From Faecalibacterium sp. I3-3-33 (lineage in GTDB: Bacteria > Bacillota > Clostridia > Oscillospirales > Ruminococcaceae), in assembly GCF_023347295.1 (NCBI RefSeq), contig NZ_CP094469.1, forward strand, positions 1,302,001 to 1,366,000: a stretch of 64,000 nucleotides of DNA, given 5' to 3'. Shown here piece by piece: positions 35,736 through 42,633 of this stretch. Positions within the stretch are counted from its first letter, which is position 1, and the number at the start of each line of letters is the position of its first letter. Made by a program: the position numbers and the translations under genes. The notes beneath the pieces are model-generated. The model saw nothing but the letters and a program-made list of their open reading frames with translations. It ran no database searches and was not told the origin of the DNA.

Positions 35736-35781
35736 CTTGGCTCCCCCTTTGGGGGAGCTGGCGCGGGAGCGCCTGAGAGGG
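35736..35781. repeat. Palindromic intergenic repeat, copy 4
   Basis: CCTTGGCTCCCCCTTTGGGG is followed by GAGCTGG, a GCG/CGC core and CTGAGAGGG, the same unit as at 28646-28696. Confidence 0.8.
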
Positions 35782-35793
35782 CGCACGCCGTCT

Positions 35794-37212
35794 TTACGCC
35801 AGCGCACCCTTATCCAGCCATTTGCCACGCGCCATGCGCAGCAAAAACAGTGCGCCGCGGGTGCAAAGCTCGGCGCACATAGCTGCCCATACGCCCACCA
35901 GCCCGAAGCGGGGAGCCAGCAGCACCGCCAAGGTCAGCCGCACGCCCCACATACTGACAAGGTTCAGGATAAAGCAGCCGGTGCTGTCGCCCGCACCCTG
36001 CATGGAGCCGCTGGCCACGATGCTTGCCCCGAACATCGGCTCGGCAAAGGCTTCGATGCGCAGCACCCGCGCGCCCAGCGCGATGACGGCGGCGTCGGCG
36101 GTGAAGATGCCCATCAGCTGCGGGGCAAACACATACAGCCCCACGCCGGTAAGCGCCATGATGCCCATGCCCATGGCGGTGCACAGCCATGCAAAGCGCT
36201 TGGCCATGTCCCGGCGGTTTGCGCCCACGGCCTGTCCCACCAGCGCAAGAGCGGCGTCCTGAATGCCGTAGCCCGCCATGTAGCACAGGCTCTCGGCGCT
36301 GACACCCAGACTGTTGGCGGCAATGGCGGTAGTGCCCAGCCCGGACACGATGCGCACCAGCAGCACCTGTGCCGAGGACAGGGCGGCACGCTCTGCCGCC
36401 AGCGGTGCGCCCACCTTCCACACGTTATGCAGGCAGGCGCGGGTAATGCGCCACGAGCCGGGCTTGCGGATGCACAGCGGGCCGTCCCGCAGCAGCAGAA
36501 CGCCCAGCGCCAGCGTGCCGCCCACAGCGTTGGCAAGGGCTGTGCCCAGCGCTGCGCCCGGTACGCCCCAGCCCAGACCCCAGACCGTGAGGTTCTGGCC
36601 GAACACCGTCATCTCCCGGGTGGGGTTGATGAGGAAAAAGTTGAAGATGATGTCCAGCACGCAGGTGAACACACTAATAAGGCCCGGGGTCAGCGCATCA
36701 CCGGTGGAGCGCAGCATGGCGGCGTAGGTGCCCATGGCCATGATAAAGGGCAGGGAAGCCGACCATATTGCAAAATAGGCCGAGGCATTTGCCCGCAGTG
36801 CTGTGTCTGCGCCCAGCCACCCGGGCAGAAACCGGCTGATGCCTACGCCAAAGGCCGCTGCGGCAAGACCCACTACCAGATTGAACAGCATGGACTGCCG
36901 CAAAACGCCACGGGCGTCCTGCTGGCGGTCTGCGCCCAGATACTGCGCCACCTGAATGGAAAAAGCCATGCACAGCCCGGCCAGCATCCCGTGCAGCAGC
37001 CATGTGCTGGAACTGACAATGCCAATGGAGGCAGTGGCGGCGGCACCGATATGTCCCACCATGGCTGCGTCGATGTACTCCATGGCGGTGACCACGATCT
37101 GCTGCAAAATGGAAGGAATGCTCAGCGTCAGCGCCACCTGTGCGGTGTGGCGCAGCGGCACCTGCTCGCCCTGCCGCATTCGGGCAGAGAGCTGCTCAAG
37201 TGTAATGGACAT
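35794..37212 (-). CDS. MATE family efflux transporter
   Basis: A 472-residue, 12-helix multidrug/toxin extrusion protein of the NorM/DinF-like group. The N-terminal lobe motif PSILQQIVVTAMEYIDAAMVG, the second-lobe VRIVSGLGTTAIAANSLGV and the QAVGANRRDMAKR motif are typical. It exchanges drugs or metabolites for Na+ or H+; the substrate is unknown. It is a single gene transcribed away from the MraY-like gene. Confidence 0.92.
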   Translation of the reverse strand: MSITLEQLSARMRQGEQVPLRHTAQVALTLSIPSILQQIVVTAMEYIDAAMVGHIGAAATASIGIVSSSTWLLHGMLAGLCMAFSIQVAQYLGADRQQDARGVLRQSMLFNLVVGLAAAAFGVGISRFLPGWLGADTALRANASAYFAIWSASLPFIMAMGTYAAMLRSTGDALTPGLISVFTCVLDIIFNFFLINPTREMTVFGQNLTVWGLGWGVPGAALGTALANAVGGTLALGVLLLRDGPLCIRKPGSWRITRACLHNVWKVGAPLAAERAALSSAQVLLVRIVSGLGTTAIAANSLGVSAESLCYMAGYGIQDAALALVGQAVGANRRDMAKRFAWLCTAMGMGIMALTGVGLYVFAPQLMGIFTADAAVIALGARVLRIEAFAEPMFGASIVASGSMQGAGDSTGCFILNLVSMWGVRLTLAVLLAPRFGLVGVWAAMCAELCTRGALFLLRMARGKWLDKGALA

Positions 37213-37255
37213 GGAACCTCCTGCGTTGTGGGTGAAAACTACAGACTAATACATT

Positions 37256-37284
37256 ATTATAGAGAGCCGCGGGAGAAAAGTCAA
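37256..37284 (-). promoter_or_regulatory. Promoter of the MATE gene
   Basis: TTGACT and TATAAT are 17 bp apart on the minus strand. Confidence 0.85.
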
Positions 37285-37309
37285 TCCAAAGTGAATTTTG
37301 CCGCCGGGA

Positions 37310-37338
37310 TTGATTTTTGGTCTAGGGCGTGATACACT
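37310..37338 (+). promoter_or_regulatory. Promoter of the MraY-like gene
   Basis: TTGATT and TACACT are 17 bp apart, divergent from the MATE promoter. Confidence 0.55.
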
Positions 37339-37377
37339 CACAACGTACTATACAGAAAGAAAGAGGAATGTTATCTT

Positions 37378-38331
37378 ATGATCCAAATGCTTACCTCTGT
37401 CATCGGGCAGCGGGGCGTAGATGCCATGGCATTTTTGCTGGCGTTTGCTCTGACCGCTCTGACGGATTCCATTTTCCGCGATAAACTGCCCCACGACCAT
37501 GGCCGCGCCTTTGCGGTGAACGGCGAGCTTTCCAAGGGCAAGGCGCGTGGCTCCGGCCTGATTTTTGTGCTGTGTATCGCACTGGTGTCGCTGGCGTTTC
37601 TGCCCTTCACCACCGAGTATGTAGTGTATAATGTGCTGCTCATCGCCTCTATGCTCTCCGGCTATCTGGACGATGCCGCCGAAACTGCCTGGAATGAGTA
37701 CAAAAAGGGCATCATTGATTTTGTCATTGCGGTGCTGGCGGGTGTCACCTACCTGAACTTCAACGGCTGCGGGGTGCACTTTTTGCAGTGGAGTTTCACC
37801 CTGCCCTACGCGGTGTACCTGCTGCTCATCGTCATCCTCATCTGGGCAAGCATCAACGTGGTCAACTGCACCGACGGTGTGGACGGCCTTTCCGCCAGTC
37901 TGGCGGTGGTGACCATCGGCACCTATCTGCTGGCCTATAAGACCGAGTTGGGCACCTACGCCACCGCCGGTGTGGTGTTCATCGGTGCGCTGCTGGCCTA
38001 CCTGTGGCTCAACGCCAAGCCCTCCAGCCTGCTGATGGGCGACGCCGGCAGCCGTGCCATGGGCTTTTTCATCGCCATGCTGTCGCTGAAGTGCGGCCAT
38101 CCCTTCGCCTTCCTGCTGGCCGCCATCGTGTTTATCGCAGACGGCAGCCTGGGCATTTTGAAGATCAGCCTGAAGCGTTTTCTGCACATCTGGATCCTGA
38201 AAAACACCCTGACCCCCCTCCACGACCATGTGCGCAAGCGCAAGGGCTGGAGCGACGAGCAGGTGGTAGCCCGCTGGCTCATTCTGCAGTGTGTGGCCTC
38301 GGCTCTGCTGCTGCTCCTTGTGCGGGGCTGA
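37378..38331 (+). CDS. MraY/WecA-family phospho-sugar transferase, divergent
   Basis: A 317-residue membrane enzyme with about ten helices that should transfer a phospho-sugar to undecaprenyl phosphate. Landmarks of the family are present: GYLDDAAE (Asp pair), NVVNCTDGVDGLSA, LLMGDAGSRAMG, and PLHDHVRKRKGWS where MraY has a His-His-His motif. The early KxGTPTMGG segment is replaced by SKGKARGSGLIF, and the DDxxK lysine is missing. It stands alone rather than in a division-cell-wall cluster. It may be the MraY of this organism or a paralogue for another glycan. Confidence 0.78.
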   Translation: MIQMLTSVIGQRGVDAMAFLLAFALTALTDSIFRDKLPHDHGRAFAVNGELSKGKARGSGLIFVLCIALVSLAFLPFTTEYVVYNVLLIASMLSGYLDDAAETAWNEYKKGIIDFVIAVLAGVTYLNFNGCGVHFLQWSFTLPYAVYLLLIVILIWASINVVNCTDGVDGLSASLAVVTIGTYLLAYKTELGTYATAGVVFIGALLAYLWLNAKPSSLLMGDAGSRAMGFFIAMLSLKCGHPFAFLLAAIVFIADGSLGILKISLKRFLHIWILKNTLTPLHDHVRKRKGWSDEQVVARWLILQCVASALLLLLVRG

Positions 38332-38360
38332 TGCCTGTTACAATTTCCCCTGTGAAAAAG

Positions 38361-38394
38361 CAAGCCCGGAAAGTCTGCGGACTTTCCGGGCTTG
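38361..38394. terminator. Bidirectional terminator, MraY-like gene and folD
   Basis: CAAGCCCGGAAAGT pairs with ACTTTCCGGGCTTG between convergent genes, with T-rich flanks on both strands. Confidence 0.85.
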
Positions 38395-38409
38395 TTCTAT
38401 CCTAAAATG

Positions 38410-39270
38410 TCAGCACTCTACCCCGGCCTTTTTGCACGCTGCCTGCACCACATGGCCTACCAGCACCGAGGTGGTCACGGTGCCCACGCCGCCGGGCACG
38501 GGGGTGATGGCGTCCACCACCGGCTCTGCGGCGGCAAACTGCACGTCACCGCACAGCTTGCCCTCCTCGTTTACATGGATGCCTACGTCCACGACCGTCT
38601 GGCCTGCCCGCAGGCAGTCTGCGCCCACAGCCGCCATCTTGCCCATGGCCACCACCACGATGTCGGTTTGCCTGCACACTTCCGGCAGGTTCTGGGTGCG
38701 GGAGTTGCACAGGGTGACGGTGGCGTTTTCCCGGTCCAGCATCATGGCGGCTGGCTTGCCCACCACTAGGCTGCGCCCTACCACAACGGCACGCTTGCCG
38801 GAAAGGGGAACATTATAATAGTTCAAAATTTCCATGCAGGCCTGCGCGGTGCAGGGGGCGTAGCCCAGCTCTGTATTCGTGAACACTCCGGCAAGGGAAG
38901 CGTCCGTAATGCCGTCAATGTCCTTTTCCGGGCGCAGGGCGGCGCGGACGGTGCGGTCATCGAACTGCTTGGGCAAGGGACGGAACAGCAGACAGCCGTG
39001 GATGCCGTCATCGGTGTTCACCTCGTCCAGTACCCGGAGCAGCTGCTCCTGTGTGGCGTCGGCGGGCAGCACGAACTGCTTGACTGCGACGCCCACCTTA
39101 CCGCAGCGGGTCATCACGCCCCGCTCGTAGGAAAGGTCATCCTCCCGCTCGCCCACTCGCACCACGGCCAGCGTGGGGGTGATGCCCTTGGCTTTCAGCT
39201 GTTCGCAGAGCGCCGCGTTGCGCTCGTTCATGGCGGCCACCACCGGCGCGCCCTTTAAAATCGTTGCCAT
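38410..39270 (-). CDS. folD: FolD-type methylenetetrahydrofolate dehydrogenase lacking cyclohydrolase residues
   Basis: A 286-residue FolD homologue. FolD normally oxidises 5,10-methylene-THF and hydrolyses the methenyl product. The dinucleotide-binding GRSLVVGKPAAMML, the PEKDIDG aspartate and the C-terminal PVPGGVGTVTT are intact. The YxxxK motif is changed: LSYERGVMTR keeps the Tyr but has Val where the catalytic Lys (Lys56 of the human enzyme) belongs, and HGCLLFRPLP has Phe for the usual Gln of QLPLP. By the biochemistry of the human enzyme this predicts loss of cyclohydrolase activity. A separate FchA lies 22 nt upstream. AGGGAA sits 6 nt before the ATG at 39270. Confidence 0.9.
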   Translation of the reverse strand: MATILKGAPVVAAMNERNAALCEQLKAKGITPTLAVVRVGEREDDLSYERGVMTRCGKVGVAVKQFVLPADATQEQLLRVLDEVNTDDGIHGCLLFRPLPKQFDDRTVRAALRPEKDIDGITDASLAGVFTNTELGYAPCTAQACMEILNYYNVPLSGKRAVVVGRSLVVGKPAAMMLDRENATVTLCNSRTQNLPEVCRQTDIVVVAMGKMAAVGADCLRAGQTVVDVGIHVNEEGKLCGDVQFAAAEPVVDAITPVPGGVGTVTTSVLVGHVVQAACKKAGVEC

Positions 39271-39292
39271 ATACTTTCCCTCATTTGTGATA

Positions 39293-39928
39293 TTATTTAT
39301 TGCGGAGTTTCCCGCTGACGGCGGTGAAGGTTTCGTCTGCCCGGGGCACAAACTCTGCCAGCAATGCGTCTGCCCGGGCGTCCAGTGCGGCGGCGCGGGT
39401 GCGGTCTGCCATCAGCTTGGTGTTAATAAACACATTCAGGCTTGCGGCCTGCAAGGCAGCCTTGCACAGCACGGCGGCGCAGCCTGCATCCGATACCGCC
39501 AGCACGCTGCCTTTGGCGGCGTACTGCCCGGCCAGCGCGATGCCCTCGGCGCACTTTTCCATGATTTGCAGCGGCACGGCGCTTGCACCGTCCAGTGCGG
39601 CTTCCAGTACAGCGGCCTTGTGCGCGGTCTGCTCCGGGGTGTCCTTGGGCAGACCGTAGGCCGCAGCCAGCGGCGCAAAGGCATCGGCATCGGCCTGTAC
39701 CAGCGCTTCCAGCTCCAGCCGCAGGGCCACGGCCCGGGCGTTCAGTGCCTGAATATCCGCTTCCACGGCGGCGTACTTCTTTTTACCGGTGGTCAGACAG
39801 CCCACCATGTTGCCCAGCGCCACACCGGCAGCGCCCACCAGCGCGGCCGTGCCGCCGCCGCCCGGCGTAGGCGCTTTGCTGGCAAGCTGTTCCAGAAATT
39901 GCGCGCAGCTTAAATCGTTCATTTCCAT
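39293..39928 (-). CDS. fchA: Cyclodeaminase/cyclohydrolase family protein (FchA-like)
   Basis: A 211-residue helical protein of the formiminotransferase-cyclodeaminase C-terminal family. Relatives are methenyl-THF cyclohydrolase (FchA) or formimino-THF cyclodeaminase. The signature APTPGGGGTAALVGAAGVALGNMV is clear. Placed between folD and MTHFS, it most likely interconverts 5,10-methenyl- and 10-formyl-THF. It overlaps the upstream MTHFS gene by 10 nt. No histidine-degradation genes are nearby, which argues against the cyclodeaminase role. Confidence 0.88.
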   Translation of the reverse strand: MEMNDLSCAQFLEQLASKAPTPGGGGTAALVGAAGVALGNMVGCLTTGKKKYAAVEADIQALNARAVALRLELEALVQADADAFAPLAAAYGLPKDTPEQTAHKAAVLEAALDGASAVPLQIMEKCAEGIALAGQYAAKGSVLAVSDAGCAAVLCKAALQAASLNVFINTKLMADRTRAAALDARADALLAEFVPRADETFTAVSGKLRNK

Positions 39929-40500
39929 GTGTAGATACCCCTCTCTGTTACAAAGGCGTCCAGCCGCTGGTCGTGGGCGTCCACGGCGGCGCGGGGGACG
40001 CGCTGAACCTCCAATGCAATGCCGATCTTCACCGCCCGGGTGCAGCGGGGCAGGTAGCGGTCGTAGTAGCCCTTGCCCATGCCCACCCGGTAGCAGTCTG
40101 CGTCAAAGGCGGTGCAGGGCACCAGCACCAGATCCAGCTGCTCCGGCTGCAAAAGGGTGGAGCGCTCCGGCACCGGCGCACGGATGCCGTACTGTCCCAC
40201 CGCCCAGCCGTCCGCGCCCGGCACGGCTGCGGTAAGGGTAAATCCCTCGCCGCACACCGGGTAGGCTACCGTCTTACCCTGCCGGACAGCTTCGGCAGCC
40301 ACGGCTGCAAGGTCAGCTTCGCCCCCAAAGGCTGCGTAGAGCAAAAGGGTATGGGCAGTGCGGTAGGCGTCCAGTTCCAGCACCCGGCGGCACAGCGCCG
40401 CATTGGCGGCGGCGCGCTGCGGCGCATCCAGCGCTTTGCGGGCGGCACGGCCTGCAGCGCGCTGCGCCTGTTTTTCCTCGGCAATGGTCATACAAAACAT
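39919..40500 (-). CDS. 5-formyltetrahydrofolate cyclo-ligase
   Basis: A 193-residue enzyme that converts 5-formyl-THF to 5,10-methenyl-THF with ATP. The family motif GMGKGYYDRYL is near residue 142, and LVPCTAFDADCYRVG precedes it. AGGTGA lies 6 nt before the ATG at 40500; a second ATG at 40491 is possible. It heads the MTHFS-fchA-folD operon and diverges from glyA, which links all four to the one-carbon folate pool. Confidence 0.93.
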   Translation of the reverse strand: MFCMTIAEEKQAQRAAGRAARKALDAPQRAAANAALCRRVLELDAYRTAHTLLLYAAFGGEADLAAVAAEAVRQGKTVAYPVCGEGFTLTAAVPGADGWAVGQYGIRAPVPERSTLLQPEQLDLVLVPCTAFDADCYRVGMGKGYYDRYLPRCTRAVKIGIALEVQRVPRAAVDAHDQRLDAFVTERGIYTWK

Positions 40501-40616
40501 CTCGCTTCACCTGTGAAAGAGGATACTTGAAAAATATACAAAATCGACAGCGCATTTTTATACAAACATAATAAACACTTCAGACAAAAAAAGCAAGCCT
40601 TTTGGCGAAAAGAGGA

Positions 40617-40645
40617 TTGAAGCCGCCGCCGCTTTCTGCTATGAT
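40617..40645 (+). promoter_or_regulatory. Promoter of glyA
   Basis: TTGAAG and TATGAT are 17 bp apart. A GC-rich hairpin (AGCGCC..GGCGCT, about 40660-40680) lies in the leader. Confidence 0.75.
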
Positions 40646-40721
40646 TATCTTACAGCAGCAAGCGCCGTGCGGGCGCTGCGCTGAGAGAATCTACAATATT
40701 TTGTGGAGAGGGGCAAGTAAA

Positions 40722-41975
40722 ATGTACAAGGATATGATGGACACCATCGGCATGGTCAATGCAGCCGACCCGGAACTGGGCGCAGCCATGGAGCGGGAGC
40801 TGACCCGTCAGCGCGAGAACATTGAGCTGATCGCCAGCGAGAACATCGTTTCGCCCGCCGTGATGGCAGCCATGGGCAGCGTGCTGACCAACAAGTACGC
40901 CGAGGGTCTGCCCGGCAAGCGCTACTACGGCGGCTGTGTCTATGTGGATGAGGTGGAGAATATTGCCATCCGGCGCGCCTGCCAGCTGTTCGGGGCAAAG
41001 TACGCCAACGTCCAGCCCCATTCCGGCGCACAGGCCAACCTTGCCGTGTATTTTGCCCTGCTGGAGCTGGGCGATACCGTTATGGGCATGGACCTTTCGC
41101 AGGGCGGTCACCTGACCCATGGTTCCCCGGTGAATATGTCCGGTAAAAACTACCACTTCATCTCCTACGGCGTTGGCGCAGACGGCGTCATCGACTACGC
41201 CGAACTGGAAAAGCAGGTGCGCAAGGTGCGCCCCAAGATGCTGGTGGCAGGCGCTTCTGCCTACCCCCGCGCCATCGACTTTGAAAAGCTGGCCGAGATC
41301 GCCCACGGCTACGGCGCATACCTGATGGTGGATATGGCGCACATTGCCGGTCTGGTGGCGGGCGGTCAGCACCAGAGCCCCGTACCCTACGCCGACGTGG
41401 TGACCACCACCACCCACAAGACCCTGCGCGGACCCCGCGGCGGCCTGATTCTGACCAACAACCCCATCATTGCCAAGCGCATCAACTCGGCAGTGTTCCC
41501 CGGCACACAGGGCGGCCCTCTGGAGCACGTGATTGCAGCAAAAGCCGTCTGCTTTGGCGAGGCACTGAAGCCGGAGTTCAAGGAATATGCCCGCAAGATC
41601 GTAGAAAATGCACAGGCGCTGGCTGCGGCCTTGCAGCAGCGCGGGGTCAAGCTGGTATCCGGCGGCACCGACAACCACCTGATGCTCATTGACCTGCGGG
41701 ACGAGGAGTGCACCGGCAAGGACTTGGAGCAGCGCTTGGACAGCGTGCACATCACCGCCAACAAGAACACCGTCCCCGGCGAGACCCGCAGCCCCTTTGT
41801 GACCTCCGGCGTGCGTCTGGGCACCCCGGCTGTCACCACCCGCGGCATGGGTGCAGCCGAGATGCAGGTGATCGCGGACTGCATTGCAGACTGCATCTGG
41901 CACTATGAGGAGAAGAAAGACGAGATCAGCGCCCGCGTTCTGCGCCTGACCCGGGAGTTCCCGCTGTACCAGTAA
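40722..41975 (+). CDS. glyA: Serine hydroxymethyltransferase
   Basis: Interconverts serine and glycine while loading 5,10-methylene-THF. The 417-residue length is normal. Family motifs are [32 protein letters not shown], and the PLP lysine in [23 protein letters not shown] lies 8 nt before the ATG. It is divergent from the folate operon that uses its product. Confidence 0.98.
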   Translation: MYKDMMDTIGMVNAADPELGAAMERELTRQRENIELIASENIVSPAVMAAMGSVLTNKYAEGLPGKRYYGGCVYVDEVENIAIRRACQLFGAKYANVQPHSGAQANLAVYFALLELGDTVMGMDLSQGGHLTHGSPVNMSGKNYHFISYGVGADGVIDYAELEKQVRKVRPKMLVAGASAYPRAIDFEKLAEIAHGYGAYLMVDMAHIAGLVAGGQHQSPVPYADVVTTTTHKTLRGPRGGLILTNNPIIAKRINSAVFPGTQGGPLEHVIAAKAVCFGEALKPEFKEYARKIVENAQALAAALQQRGVKLVSGGTDNHLMLIDLRDEECTGKDLEQRLDSVHITANKNTVPGETRSPFVTSGVRLGTPAVTTRGMGAAEMQVIADCIADCIWHYEEKKDEISARVLRLTREFPLYQ

Positions 41976-41993
41976 AAGCGAACCATAAATAAT

Positions 41994-42044
41994 AAGGCAT
42001 CCGCAGCCGTTCTGCCAAGCGTGCAGGGCTGCGGATGCCTTTTG
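41994..42044 (+). terminator. Terminator of glyA
   Basis: AAGGCATCCGCAGCC pairs with GGCTGCGGATGCCTT, followed by TTTT. Confidence 0.88.
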
Positions 42045-42065
42045 CTACAAAAAAGGAGAAGAACG

Positions 42066-42581
42066 ATGGAAAGCTTGGGACTTTTGCATCTGTATTACGG
42101 CGACGGCAAGGGCAAGACCACAGCCGCCATGGGACTTGCCCTGCGGGCACTGGGCAGCGGAAAACGTGTAGTCATCGTGCAGTTTTTAAAGGGCGGGCAG
42201 AGCGGCGAGATCCCGCTGCTGGAGCAGCTGGGCGCCACCGTTTACCGGGGCAAGGCCGGGCAGAAATTCGTCTTTCAGATGAACGAAGCCGAAAAGGCTG
42301 CTACCCGCGATCTGCAAAACAAAAATCTTGCGGCGGCGCTGGCGCAGCCCTGTGATCTGCTGGTGCTGGACGAAGCCGGCAGCGCGTGGGAACTGGACAT
42401 GGTGGACAAAGACCTGCTGCAGCAGGCGGTGCTGCACCGCCCCGCCGGGCAGGAGTGCGTCCTGACCGCCCACGCCGCCCCCGGGTGGATGCTGGACGCC
42501 GCAGACTACCTCACCGAGATGTGCTGCCGCCGCCATCCCTACCAAAAGGGCATCGCCGCACGGAAGGGCATTGAGTATTAA
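42066..42581 (+). CDS. cobO: Corrinoid adenosyltransferase (CobO/BtuR type)
   Basis: Adenosylates cob(I)alamin or cobinamide with ATP. The 171 residues have the P-loop GDGKGKTTAAMG near residue 12, VIVQFLKGG and LVLDEAGSAWELDM, all typical of the CobA/CobO/BtuR family. AAGGAG lies 8 nt before the ATG. Alone here, it most likely serves salvage of imported corrinoid. Downstream lies a bidirectional terminator. Confidence 0.94.
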   Translation: MESLGLLHLYYGDGKGKTTAAMGLALRALGSGKRVVIVQFLKGGQSGEIPLLEQLGATVYRGKAGQKFVFQMNEAEKAATRDLQNKNLAAALAQPCDLLVLDEAGSAWELDMVDKDLLQQAVLHRPAGQECVLTAHAAPGWMLDAADYLTEMCCRRHPYQKGIAARKGIEY

Positions 42582-42590
42582 GATTGTGGC

Positions 42591-42628
42591 AAAAGGAGTT
42601 GTTGCACAGGATGTAACAACTCCTTTTG
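42591..42628. terminator. Bidirectional terminator, cobO and helicase
   Basis: AAAAGGAGTTGTT pairs perfectly with AACAACTCCTTTT between convergent genes. Confidence 0.85.
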
Positions 42629-42633
42629 TGGTC

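Noticed and set aside
40646..40721. The glyA leader as a glycine, SAM or THF riboswitch
   Set aside because: None of the conserved core segments of those classes is present; only a GC-rich hairpin is seen.
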